This document shows, piece by piece, positions 29,188-37,348 of a stretch of 64,000 nucleotides of DNA. The notes beneath the pieces were generated by a model that was not told the DNA's origin, searched no databases, and was given only the letters and a program-made list of their open reading frames with translations. Each line of letters opens with the position of its first letter. The first letter of the stretch is position 1. Source of the DNA: Chloroflexota bacterium (lineage in GTDB: Bacteria; Chloroflexota; Anaerolineae; Promineifilales; Promineifilaceae); the NCBI GenBank assembly GCA_014584575.1, contig JACTMP010000082.1, positions 1-64,000 on the forward strand, given 5' to 3'. The translations under genes and the position numbers were made by a program.

Positions 29188-30414
29188 CTACACCGGATCG
29201 CGCCACACCGGGCAGGTCATACAATGGCCGCCGCCGCGCCCGCGCCCCAGTTCCGAACCAGGGATGGTGAGCACCGTGATACCGGCTTTGCGCAATCGGG
29301 CATTTGTCCACTCGTTGCGATCATACGCCACCACCACGCCGGGCTGCAAGGCTACTACATTGTTGCCATCATCCCATTGTTCCCGCTCCTGTTCAAACTC
29401 ATCACCCCCGGTGGGCACCACGCGCAGCTTTTTCAGGCCCAACGCCTCCTGCACCACTGCCAGCCACCCTTTCTCTTCGATGGTGACATCCATCGTCCCT
29501 TCCTTATTGCCGGGGCGATAGCTGATCGGCTGGATGGTGTTAACCACACGCTCGTAAATCGTCACCAGGTCACGATCGCAGAAGGTGAAGATGGTATCCA
29601 GGTGCATACTGGCCCGGTCGGGCGGCATTTTGGCGGCAATGACGCGGGTTGCTGCCCCCTGTTTGAACAATGCCTGCGCCACCTGCCCCACCGCCTGATA
29701 GGTGGTGCGTTCGCCCATGCCAATCAGCACCACGCCATTGCCCACAGGCATCACGTCGCCGCCCTCAACAGTAGCATTGCCATGATCCACGTCTGGGTCG
29801 CCCCACCAGATTTTGAAGTCGCCGCCCTTAAATTCGGGGTGGTATTTGTAAATGGCGGTCAGGTGCAAGGTCTCTTTGCGGCGGGCGGGCCAGAACATGG
29901 GGTTGACGGTGACGCCGCCATAAATCCAGCACGAACTGTCGCGGGTGAACAGTTGGTTGGGCAGGGGAGGGATGACAAATTCGCCACCGCCCCACGCTTT
30001 GCGGGCAAAGTTGCCCAGTTCGCCGGGCAGTTCAGCAATGGTCACACCGCCGATCAGGTGGGCCACCAGTTTGGCCGGTTCCAACCCATCCAGCCAGGCG
30101 CGCAGTTCGGGCACCACCCCCACCCCCACTTCGTTGGCCGTTATTTTGCGGTCAAGGATGTACGCCTTGCCTTCGGGATCGGCGACCACATTCTCCAACA
30201 ATTCATGGACACGCATGACTTTGACGCCCGCTTCCTCGCGCATCAAGTCTACAAAGGCGTCGTGGTCTTGCCGCGCCTTGCGCGTCCAGATCACATCGTC
30301 AAACAGCAATTCCTGGCAGTTGCTTGGCGTCAGCCGCCGCATTTCCAGCCCCGGCCGATGCACAATCACTTTGCGCAGTTTACCGACTTCTGAATGAACT
30401 CCAAACTCGCTCAT
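29188..30414 (-). CDS. arcA: Arginine deiminase
   Basis: 408 residues, normal length. Starts MSEFGVHSEVGKLRKVIVHRPG as in the family; substrate-binding FDDVIW and FTRDSS; catalytic His/Asp blocks (MHLDTIFTFCDRD) and the C-terminal Cys in GRGGGHCMTCPV. It hydrolyses arginine to citrulline and ammonia, the first step of the ATP-yielding deiminase pathway. AGGAGA lies before ATG 30414. Followed upstream by arcC with only a small palindrome between. Confidence 0.96.
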   Translation of the reverse strand: MSEFGVHSEVGKLRKVIVHRPGLEMRRLTPSNCQELLFDDVIWTRKARQDHDAFVDLMREEAGVKVMRVHELLENVVADPEGKAYILDRKITANEVGVGVVPELRAWLDGLEPAKLVAHLIGGVTIAELPGELGNFARKAWGGGEFVIPPLPNQLFTRDSSCWIYGGVTVNPMFWPARRKETLHLTAIYKYHPEFKGGDFKIWWGDPDVDHGNATVEGGDVMPVGNGVVLIGMGERTTYQAVGQVAQALFKQGAATRVIAAKMPPDRASMHLDTIFTFCDRDLVTIYERVVNTIQPISYRPGNKEGTMDVTIEEKGWLAVVQEALGLKKLRVVPTGGDEFEQEREQWDDGNNVVALQPGVVVAYDRNEWTNARLRKAGITVLTIPGSELGRGRGGGHCMTCPVWRDPV

Positions 30415-30427
30415 GGTTTTTCTCCTG

Positions 30428-30454
30428 GTAAGGCGATTTGCCAAATCGCCTTAC
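30428..30454. repeat. 13-bp palindromic hairpin between arcC and arcA
   Basis: GTAAGGCGATTTG and CAAATCGCCTTAC pair around a single base. It overlaps the arcC stop codon and precedes the arcA ribosome site, so it may be a processing or attenuation site separating the two genes. Confidence 0.75.
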
Positions 30455-31362
30455 ATCACAACATTGGTCCCGGCCGTACCGGCCACAATTTGTTCAATAT
30501 CCTGCAAAGCGCCAATGGCGGCGCGTTTGCCGGTGTTTTCTACAAACTGCACGGCCGCACCAACCTTCGGCCCCATCGAACCGGCAGCAAAGTTATACGC
30601 CTTCAGTTCAGCGGCCGTAATTTGTTCTAGTTTGCGTTGCGTCTCCTTGCCCCAATCCAGATAAACGCCATCCACATCGGTGGCCATTATAAACAGGTCG
30701 GCTTCCAGTTCGCGGGCCAATAGTTCGCTGACCAGGTCTTTGTCAATCACCGCTTCTACGCCGACGAGGGTGCGGGTTTTGTCTGGCAGGTACATGGTGG
30801 GAATACCACCGCCGCCGCCACAGATGACGACGGTGTGGTGTTCCAGCAGCCAGCGCACCGGCCGTATTTCAAAAATGCGTTTGGGCAGGGGTGAAGGCAC
30901 CACCCGTCGCCATTTATTACCATCTAGTTTGAAGACCCACCCTTTTTCGGCCGCCAACTTGTCGGCATCTGCTTTGTCATAGATGGGGCCGACAAATTTG
31001 GTGGGGTTTTGAAAGGCGGGGTCGTTGGGGTCTACTTCCACCATCGTCAGGATAGTGGCGAAAGGGACTTCAAAGGGCAGCAGGTTGCCCAATTCCTGCT
31101 CGATCATGTAGCCGATCATGCCTTCGGTTTGCGCCCCCAGCACATCCAGCGGGTAGGCTTCTACTTCCTTATAAGCGGAAGCCTGCAATGCCAGTAGACC
31201 AACTTGCGGGCCGTTGCCATGTGACAAAACCAGTTGATGTTTTTCGGCGACGGGGGCCAATGCTTTGGCGGCCGTTTTGACGTTGGCGCGCTGTACATCG
31301 GCCGTCATCGGCTCACCCCGTTTTAAGAGGGCATTACCGCCTAAAGCGACTACGATTCTCAT
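30451..31362 (-). CDS. arcC: Carbamate kinase
   Basis: 303 residues. N-terminal MRIVVALGGNALLKRGE, SHGNGPQVG, CGGGGGIP and DKDLVSELLARELEADLFIMATDVD are diagnostic for carbamate kinase. It transfers phosphate from carbamoyl phosphate to ADP, giving the ATP of the arginine deiminase pathway. Start 31362 follows TTGGAGAAAG. The gene precedes arcA in transcription order and lies after the small membrane protein gene. Confidence 0.96.
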   Translation of the reverse strand: MRIVVALGGNALLKRGEPMTADVQRANVKTAAKALAPVAEKHQLVLSHGNGPQVGLLALQASAYKEVEAYPLDVLGAQTEGMIGYMIEQELGNLLPFEVPFATILTMVEVDPNDPAFQNPTKFVGPIYDKADADKLAAEKGWVFKLDGNKWRRVVPSPLPKRIFEIRPVRWLLEHHTVVICGGGGGIPTMYLPDKTRTLVGVEAVIDKDLVSELLARELEADLFIMATDVDGVYLDWGKETQRKLEQITAAELKAYNFAAGSMGPKVGAAVQFVENTGKRAAIGALQDIEQIVAGTAGTNVVM

Positions 31363-31378
31363 CAGCTTTCTCCAAAGC

Positions 31379-31436
31379 GTGATGCGTGACACGTGATGCG
31401 TGACCAAAATTTCACGCATCACGTGTCACGCATCAC
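31379..31436. repeat. GTGATGCGTGACAC-type word hairpin
   Basis: GTGATGCGTGACACGTGATG pairs with CATCACGTGTCACGCATCAC around GCGTGACCAAAATTTCACG. It fills the gap between the small membrane protein gene and arcC. Confidence 0.82.
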
Positions 31437-31442
31437 CTCTTT

Positions 31443-31736
31443 CTACGCCTGACCGCCATACGGCAGTCGGTTCCGGTTGCCGTAACCGCCACCGGCGTAC
31501 ATGCCGACGTCCATGAAAACGGCCAGGGCCAGCCACACCCAATCAAAGCCGACGATGCCGTTCGCGCCCAGGACGGCGACGTACATCAATGTTGTCCAGG
31601 GCAGGAACAAAAAGCCCAGAAACGGCCAGATGAAGGTGTTAAAGGCGGCTTCCCAGCGGATGGGCTGGATCAACCACCAGACTAAAATACCGGCGCGGGG
31701 GCCTAAGAACAGCAGGGTCGTGAATAAACAACACAT
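31443..31736 (-). CDS. Small membrane protein of unknown function
   Basis: 97 residues with three predicted transmembrane helices (about 3-20, 33-50, 60-80) and a polar Gly/Asn/Tyr-rich C-terminus (GGGYGNRNRLPYGG). Weak resemblance to small inner membrane proteins with WP.LGFLFLPWTTL. AAAGGAGAT lies before the ATG, so expression is likely. Position between the M20 peptidase and arcC suggests a role linked to the arginine island; no function is proposed. Confidence 0.65.
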   Translation of the reverse strand: MCCLFTTLLFLGPRAGILVWWLIQPIRWEAAFNTFIWPFLGFLFLPWTTLMYVAVLGANGIVGFDWVWLALAVFMDVGMYAGGGYGNRNRLPYGGQA

Positions 31737-31768
31737 ATCAAAAATCTCCTTTTACCTGATTATTCGGT

Positions 31769-31824
31769 GGCAAGTGGCAGGTTGCAGGTGGCACGTGATG
31801 ACCTGCAACCTGCCACCTGCTACC
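31769..31824. repeat. GTGGCAAGTGGCAGG-type word hairpin
   Basis: GTGGCAAGTGGCAGGTTGCA is mirrored by TGCAACCTGCCACCTGCTAC. The same words form the element at 44738-44805, 13 kb away. Confidence 0.8.
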
Positions 31825-31829
31825 AGCCA

Positions 31830-33296
31830 TTAAACCATTTCTTTTGTGCCCCACACCTGCATGAGTTGGGCATAAAATATGACCATACGCGCCATGCCCG
31901 CGATGGGGATGCGCTCGTCAATGCCGTGTTCGAGTCCCCGAAAACTTTCGTCCATGACGAGTGAGGTGAAGCGAAAAATATCATCACAGACGGGGACGAA
32001 GTGCTGACAGTCTGTGCCGCCCAACATGACGAAGGGGGCGACGGGTGGGTTGTCAAAGACCTGGCGAATGACCTGCTTGAGACCGGCGTACACGGCCGTC
32101 TGATGCGAAGACACCGGCAGCGCTTCGTTAAATTTGCCGGGCACGGGGCTGAACTGCACTCGTTCATCTTTGACCACTTTTTTAATGTGCTGTAGCACGT
32201 CGGCAATGGTGTCGCCGGGCAGCAGGCGGAAGTTGACGATGGCTTTGGCCTCGGCGGGCACGGTGTTGTCTTCGATGCCACCCTGAATGATGGTCACGGC
32301 CGTTGTCGTCCGCATACTGGCATTCATCTCCGGGACGGGCACGAGCCAGCGCCGCAGCAGCGGGCAAAACAACCACACGTTGGCAAAAGCCACCTGAACG
32401 TAAAGGGGAGCGGCCCGGCCGATGCCGTGATAGAGCGAACGTAAACGGCGCAAACGGGGTGGCAGGGGATGATTTTCCAGGCGGGCAATGGCCTGCGCCA
32501 GAATGCCAATGGCCGTCTGGGGTGGGGGGGTAGAGGAGTGTCCGGGTGTACCTTTGACGGTGAATTCCACCGTGAGATACCCTTTCTCGCTGACGCCTAT
32601 CAATGCCACCGGGCCGCGCACACCCGAAGCCATCCCTTCAATAATGCCGCCGCCTTCGTCCACGATCCCGGCCAGGTGGATGCCCCGTTCTTTGAGCAGT
32701 TCGCCCATGACTTTGCAGCCGTTGACGCCGCCGGTTTCTTCGTCGTGCCCCAGGCCAAAGAGGATGGTGCGTTCGGGCTGGTAGCCTTGCCGCAGCAGGA
32801 TTTCGGCCGCTTCCATGATGCCGATGAGTTGATTTTTAATGTCCAATGTGCCCCGGCCCCAGATGAAGCCGTCGGCGATTTCACCGGCGAAGGGGGGATG
32901 AGTCCACCCTTCCGGCGGGGCGGAGACCACATCCTGGTGGGCCATGAGCATGACGGGTTCCAGTTTGGGGTCACGGCCGTGCCAGGTATAGAGCAAACTG
33001 TACCCATTGACGACCTCGCGCTCTAGCTGTTGGTGAACGAGGGGGTAGGTTTCGGCCAACAGTTGGTGCAGTTGGCGGAACGCTTCCGGGTCGGGTGTGC
33101 CGGTGTCATCCAGGGGGGCGGTGGGGCAGCGCACGGCCGTTGCCAGATGGTGAGCTATTTCTGCTTCATCAACGGGTACGGCCGTGAACGACTTCACCGA
33201 TCCCTGCCCCCGCTGAAACAGGATCGTGCGCACCACCACATACACGGTGGTCAGCAGGAGGATAAGCAGAATGGCGTACAGAATGTTTAGGAGCAT
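31830..33296 (-). CDS. M20 family metallopeptidase (carboxypeptidase S-like), membrane anchored
   Basis: 488 residues with an N-terminal membrane helix (about 3-24). Zinc-site motifs: MAHQDVV, GRGTLDIKNQ, GHDEETGG (catalytic Glu pair) and a C-terminal His in the HGIDERIP region; a dimerisation domain lies between (YLTVEFTVKGTPGHSS). It fits the carboxypeptidase S/PM20D1 branch, which hydrolyses dipeptides or N-acyl amino acids. Beside the arginine genes it may feed amino acids into the pathway (inference). Confidence 0.9.
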   Translation of the reverse strand: MLLNILYAILLILLLTTVYVVVRTILFQRGQGSVKSFTAVPVDEAEIAHHLATAVRCPTAPLDDTGTPDPEAFRQLHQLLAETYPLVHQQLEREVVNGYSLLYTWHGRDPKLEPVMLMAHQDVVSAPPEGWTHPPFAGEIADGFIWGRGTLDIKNQLIGIMEAAEILLRQGYQPERTILFGLGHDEETGGVNGCKVMGELLKERGIHLAGIVDEGGGIIEGMASGVRGPVALIGVSEKGYLTVEFTVKGTPGHSSTPPPQTAIGILAQAIARLENHPLPPRLRRLRSLYHGIGRAAPLYVQVAFANVWLFCPLLRRWLVPVPEMNASMRTTTAVTIIQGGIEDNTVPAEAKAIVNFRLLPGDTIADVLQHIKKVVKDERVQFSPVPGKFNEALPVSSHQTAVYAGLKQVIRQVFDNPPVAPFVMLGGTDCQHFVPVCDDIFRFTSLVMDESFRGLEHGIDERIPIAGMARMVIFYAQLMQVWGTKEMV

Positions 33297-33324
33297 AAAG
33301 GACTTTGTCCTTTATCAAATCGTT

Positions 33325-33377
33325 CGTAAAACGTAAAACGTAATGGCTGAGGTACGTTTTATGCTTTACGTTTAACG
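33325..33377. repeat. ACGTAAAACGTAA-type word hairpin
   Basis: CGTAAAACGTAAAACGTAAT pairs with ACGTTTTATGCTTTACGTTTAACG. It lies between the second ZIP-like permease and the M20 peptidase. A shorter palindrome (AAGGACTTTGTCCTT) lies just upstream of it. Confidence 0.8.
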
Positions 33378-33380
33378 TCT

Positions 33381-34121
33381 CTATCCCGCAAATTGCGCCA
33401 ATGTCATCATCAGGGCGATGCCAAAACCCAAGACCAGGAAAAGCCCGGTTTCCCGGCCGCCATGCTCAAACGATTCCGGTATCATCGAGTCGGTCAGCAT
33501 CACAAACAACGCCCCGGCCGCAAAAGCGTCAATCGTCGCGCCGGTAACACCAGGGAAGATCTGCGCCAGGCCATACCCCAACATGGCCGCCAAAATACTG
33601 AAAACACACACAGCCAGCCACAGCTTTGTAATTTTACTCCTGGCCCAGCCGCTGCTGAGCATACCGGCCGTGCCACCTAACCCTTGCGGGACATTGCTGA
33701 TGGCGACGGCAAAGATGAAAGCGATGGAAACCTGCGGCGAGTGAACCAGAGACAGGCCCAGTACCAGCGACTCCGGTACGCCGTCCAAAAGGGAGCCGAG
33801 CAAAATACCTGTGCCGGAACCACCTGCCTGGCCGCCGTCTATGTCCAGGCGGTTCTCGCCACCCATGCCATCCACCCACTTATCGGCAAAATAAAAGGTG
33901 AGTGCGCCGGCCGCCATCCCTATTCCCACCAGGAAGGTTGACTGTGCCTCCACGACCGATCCCAGGACAAGCTGGTAAGCGGCAGCGCTGATGATCGCGC
34001 CGGCGCCAAAAGCCATAATCAATCCCGTCCAGCGTGGGCCGACCAGGTTGCGGTAGGCCAGTACCATACCGATCAACAAGGTGGTTGTGGCCAGGGCGCT
34101 CCAAAAAATGGCGGCAATCAC
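33381..34121 (-). CDS. ZIP-like metal permease (copy 2)
   Basis: 246 residues with eight predicted helices and the same key blocks as copy 1: GAGAIISAAAYQLV and DGVPESLVLGLSLVH, plus MPE-like MIPESFEHGGRETGLFLVLGF at the C-terminus. The first ATG overlaps the stop of the APC permease by 4 bp, so it is translated from the same message. Two ZIP-like genes in one island point to demand for a metal cofactor, perhaps for the metallopeptidase (inference). Confidence 0.85.
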   Translation of the reverse strand: MIAAIFWSALATTTLLIGMVLAYRNLVGPRWTGLIMAFGAGAIISAAAYQLVLGSVVEAQSTFLVGIGMAAGALTFYFADKWVDGMGGENRLDIDGGQAGGSGTGILLGSLLDGVPESLVLGLSLVHSPQVSIAFIFAVAISNVPQGLGGTAGMLSSGWARSKITKLWLAVCVFSILAAMLGYGLAQIFPGVTGATIDAFAAGALFVMLTDSMIPESFEHGGRETGLFLVLGFGIALMMTLAQFAG

Positions 34122-35428
34122 ATGGCCTCGCTTTTGAGTTCTCGTTTGCTGATGGCGCGCCAGACCGCCTCGACCACCCAGGCCAGAATGATAGTGGCGA
34201 TGAGGATGGCAAAGGTCTGGGGTGCAGTGATAAGGGTGTACCAGGCAAAGAGGAGGATAGCCAGAGAAGTGGTGACCAGGGCCAGGTAAAGCATGGCGCG
34301 TGAGGCGCCGGTCTCGTTTGCCATGCGCAAATGGGCAATGGTGATCAAGACGAAAATGACCAGGGCGACGGCGCTGCCGATGGAGGCAATAGCGCTCACA
34401 TCAAACAACAGGGCCATCAGTAGGATCAGCGCCCCGGAAATGACCAGCCCTTGCGTGCCGCCACGCCGCCGCTGCTTGCCAAAGACGGGGGGCAAATGCC
34501 CATCTTTGGCCATGGAAAAAGTCGCGCCAATGGAGGCGTATAACTGGGAATTGATCGCGCCGGTGGTGGCAAAGAGAGCGGCGATGGAGATCATGGTATA
34601 GCCAAACTGGCCGAAGATGGGTAGGGCGGCCGCAGCCAGCGCGGTGTCCGCATTGGCGATGACCTCATCTACTGTCAGGGTGCCAAAAACACCGACGGCC
34701 AGGGCCACATAGAGGGCCATGGTGAAACCAAGCGAGATGTACATGGCGCGGGGCAGGTTCTTTTTCGGATTTTCCAGGTCGCCGCCGGTGAAGGCGATGA
34801 CGCCAAAACCCAGGTAGGCAAAAAAGGTCAGGGCGACGCTGGCGAAGATGTAGCTGAAGGGTGGGTAATCGGCCGGGTCTAGCAGGGCGGGATTTAGCTG
34901 GAGCAGCATGGCGATGGCGAAACCGCTCAAGACGACGAGGACGATGGTGACAACGGCCGTTTGCGCTTTGCTCGCCGCCTCTGCCCCAATGGTATTGACG
35001 AAGGTGAGCAGAATGACGATGACGGCCGTAAAAATCTTGTTCCAGATGGCCGCTGCGTCTGCTCCTAAGAGCAGCGAGGTAGCATAGTTGCCAAAAGAGA
35101 CGGCCACCATAGCGGTGACGATGACAACGGAAAAGTAGCCCAACATGACGATGCCGCCGGTAAAGAGGCCGCTGCCATACCCGCGCACAATCCAATCAAT
35201 TAACCCCCCGGCCGAAGGATAACGTGCGCCTAATCTGGCAAAGGAATACCCCTGTAAGAGGGCGATGATGCCACCGATGAAAAAGGAGACCCACACGGCC
35301 GCGCCCGCAATGACCCCGGCCTCACCAAACAGGGCAAAGATGCCCGCGCCCACCATCGAGCCAATGCCGAGAAAGACCGCCCCACGCAGGTTCAGGGTTC
35401 CAGTTTGGGCTGTGTTTTCCGTGTTCAT
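34118..35428 (-). CDS. APC superfamily amino acid permease
   Basis: 436 residues with twelve predicted helices. Helix 1 carries the substrate motif GIGSMVGAGIFALFGEAG and helix 6 GFGVIAFTGGDLENPKKNLPRA, both typical of the amino acid-polyamine-organocation family. It probably imports or exchanges an amino acid for the arginine pathway. It overlaps both neighbours by 4 bp, forming a tight DUF6325-APC-ZIP translational unit. Confidence 0.92.
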   Translation of the reverse strand: MNTENTAQTGTLNLRGAVFLGIGSMVGAGIFALFGEAGVIAGAAVWVSFFIGGIIALLQGYSFARLGARYPSAGGLIDWIVRGYGSGLFTGGIVMLGYFSVVIVTAMVAVSFGNYATSLLLGADAAAIWNKIFTAVIVILLTFVNTIGAEAASKAQTAVVTIVLVVLSGFAIAMLLQLNPALLDPADYPPFSYIFASVALTFFAYLGFGVIAFTGGDLENPKKNLPRAMYISLGFTMALYVALAVGVFGTLTVDEVIANADTALAAAALPIFGQFGYTMISIAALFATTGAINSQLYASIGATFSMAKDGHLPPVFGKQRRRGGTQGLVISGALILLMALLFDVSAIASIGSAVALVIFVLITIAHLRMANETGASRAMLYLALVTTSLAILLFAWYTLITAPQTFAILIATIILAWVVEAVWRAISKRELKSEAM

Positions 35429-36153
35429 GCTTTGTCCAGGTACTTTGCTTCCAACAAACCAACGGCCGTTAACGTTTCAATCGCTTCGGCAACGGCCGTT
35501 TCCTCAATCAGTTCCGCCACCGCCAACGTCCGCACCACGTCGGCGGCAACGGCCGTCTTGATCGCCTCCGCTTCCGCCAGCGTGGACAACGTGTCCAGAA
35601 TGGCCGCATTTCGTACCTTCTCCGAAAGTGCAATCGCGTCAGCGGCCTCAACGATGGCGTTCAACTCCTCGCCCACCATCACCAGCGATTCCGGCGTCAC
35701 AAACCCTTGCGCCAGCGGCACACCGCCTGCCCGCCGAATGGTTGCCGCCAACGGGATGGCCCAGGTATGTTCAAACATCAACACACCAAACGCCTTACCG
35801 GGCGGCAAATTTTCCATCGTCTGGCGAATACCCTGATAATCCAGCCCCAACGAAGCGGCAGCGGCGGCCAGGGTGCGGTCCACGGCGGCGGCCGTGACAT
35901 CACCCACCGCCACCTGATCCACGCCCAGAAATTTGCCCAGCACACGGCCGAACTCGGCCGTCTCTTCTGCGCTCAGCCCTTCCATTTCCATGGCCTGAAT
36001 TTGTCCATCGGCGCTTTTGCGAGCCACAAAAGCATCTATCAGGCGAATGACGCCCCGGCCACGCAAATGCAGCAACTCGGCTAAAATCTCGCCGCGAAAC
36101 TGGTCGTCACGGTCAAAGCCAAAAACGATTACTTGAATAGGGCCTACTTCCAT
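35425..36153 (-). CDS. DUF6325-like protein
   Basis: 242 residues. The N-terminus (GPIQVIVFGFDRDDQFRGEI followed by LAELLHLRGRGVIRLIDAFV) matches the DUF6325/DUF1269-type family of small cytosolic proteins; the central part repeats an Ala-rich helical pattern (HTWAIPLAATIRRAGG). The last 80 residues are Ala/Glu/Val-rich helices that look lengthened by repeats of ETAVAEAI-type units, several encoded by ACGGCCGT. Function unknown. First gene of the tight unit with the APC permease. Confidence 0.75.
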   Translation of the reverse strand: MEVGPIQVIVFGFDRDDQFRGEILAELLHLRGRGVIRLIDAFVARKSADGQIQAMEMEGLSAEETAEFGRVLGKFLGVDQVAVGDVTAAAVDRTLAAAAASLGLDYQGIRQTMENLPPGKAFGVLMFEHTWAIPLAATIRRAGGVPLAQGFVTPESLVMVGEELNAIVEAADAIALSEKVRNAAILDTLSTLAEAEAIKTAVAADVVRTLAVAELIEETAVAEAIETLTAVGLLEAKYLDKA

Positions 36154-36171
36154 TTTCCCTCTCTTATTGCC

Positions 36172-36266
36172 CGTAAACCGTTATCCGCAGACCGTAATCC
36201 GTAATCCGTAATCCGTAAACCGAAGCCCGATCACGGATTACGGATTACGGGTCACGAATCACGAAT
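36172..36266. repeat. CCGTAATCCGTAATCC-type word hairpin
   Basis: Five or more CCGTAATC units are mirrored by CACGGATTACGGATTACGGG and GAATCACGAATTAC. At about 95 bp it is among the longest elements of the family; it separates ornithine carbamoyltransferase from the DUF6325 gene. Same words at 45590-45645. Confidence 0.82.
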
Positions 36267-36270
36267 TACC

Positions 36271-37272
36271 TCAATCCCCCAGCGTCGCCACCATAATCGC
36301 CTTAATGGTGTGCATCCGGTTTTCGGCCTGGGCAAAGACGATGGAGTGTTCGGATTCAAACACCTCTTCAGTCACTTCCAGCCCATCCAGGCCGTGCTTC
36401 TGGTAGATCTCTTCACCCACTTTGGTTTCGCGGTTGTGGAAGGCGGGCAGGCAGTGCATGAACTTTACGTGGGGGTTGCCGGTCTTTTTGACGGCCTCCA
36501 TGTTCACCTGATAAGGTTTGAGCAGCCCAATCCGTTCGTCCCACACCTCTTTCGGTTCACCCATGGAGACCCACACATCGGTATAGAGAAAGTCGGCGCC
36601 CTTCACGCCTTCGTCCACGCTTTCCGTCAACGTCAGGCGCGCGCCGGTTTGGGCGGCAATCTCACGGCATGTGGCTACCAGACCTTCCTCCGGCCATAAA
36701 TGTTTTGGGGCGCACAGGCGCACATCCATGCCCAGTTGACAGCCCATCACCATCAACGAATTGCCCATATTGTTGCGGGCGTCGCCCAGGTAGCAGTAGG
36801 CAATTTCGTTGAGATGTTTGTCGGTGTACTCCGTCATCGTCAGCACATCACACAATGTTTGGGTGGGGTGGAAATCGTCGGTCAGCCCATTCCACACGGG
36901 CACCCCGGCATACTGGCCCAACACTTCCACCAACTCCTGCCCAAAACCACGATACTCGATGCCATCATACATCCGCCCCAGGACGCGGGCGGTATCTTTC
37001 ATGGATTCTTTGTGGCCGATTTGGGAGCCAGACGGCCCCAGATAGGTGACATGCGCGCCCTGGTCATAGGCGGCCACTTCAAAAGCACAGCGGGTGCGGG
37101 TGGAAGTTTTCTCAAAGATGAGGGCGATGTTTTTGCCCTTCAGCCGCTGCTGTTCATAGCCGCCATATTTGGCCGCCTTCAGGTCGGCGGACAGTTTGAG
37201 CAAGAATTTGAGTTCTTCAGGGGTGAAATCCAACTCTTTCAGAAAGTTGCGGTTGCGTAAGTTAAAAGCCAT
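36271..37272 (-). CDS. argF: Ornithine carbamoyltransferase
   Basis: 333 residues. Carbamoyl phosphate motif STRTRCAFE, HPTQTLCD, ornithine-site MGEP and catalytic MHCLPAFH are all present. In this context it most likely runs in the catabolic direction (citrulline to ornithine plus carbamoyl phosphate), as ArcB, although anabolic use is possible. AAGGAGAT precedes the ATG. The genes for steps one and three lie downstream in the same direction. Confidence 0.96.
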   Translation of the reverse strand: MAFNLRNRNFLKELDFTPEELKFLLKLSADLKAAKYGGYEQQRLKGKNIALIFEKTSTRTRCAFEVAAYDQGAHVTYLGPSGSQIGHKESMKDTARVLGRMYDGIEYRGFGQELVEVLGQYAGVPVWNGLTDDFHPTQTLCDVLTMTEYTDKHLNEIAYCYLGDARNNMGNSLMVMGCQLGMDVRLCAPKHLWPEEGLVATCREIAAQTGARLTLTESVDEGVKGADFLYTDVWVSMGEPKEVWDERIGLLKPYQVNMEAVKKTGNPHVKFMHCLPAFHNRETKVGEEIYQKHGLDGLEVTEEVFESEHSIVFAQAENRMHTIKAIMVATLGD

Positions 37273-37288
37273 TTTTGAATCTCCTTGT

Positions 37289-37343
37289 GTTTGTAGTAAC
37301 CGCTTTAGCGGTTAGTTAAACGACTAAAGTCGTTACTACAAAC
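37289..37343. repeat. Three-way-junction element with complementary loops (copy 4)
   Basis: Outer stem GTTTGTAGTAAC/GTTACTACAAAC encloses AACCGC-TTTA-GCGGTT and AACGAC-TAAA-GTCGTT. The loops TTTA and TAAA are reverse complements. Sequence is unrelated to the copies at 29033 and 46401 but the architecture is the same. Confidence 0.78.
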
Positions 37344-37348
37344 CAAAA

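Noticed and set aside
29128..30393. Plus-strand open frame of 421 codons opposite arcA
   Set aside because: It mirrors a highly conserved arginine deiminase on the other strand and shows no motif of its own.
36172..36266. Tandem CCGTAATC units considered as a CRISPR array
   Set aside because: Units are 7-8 bp with no spacers, are mirrored as a hairpin, and no cas gene is near.
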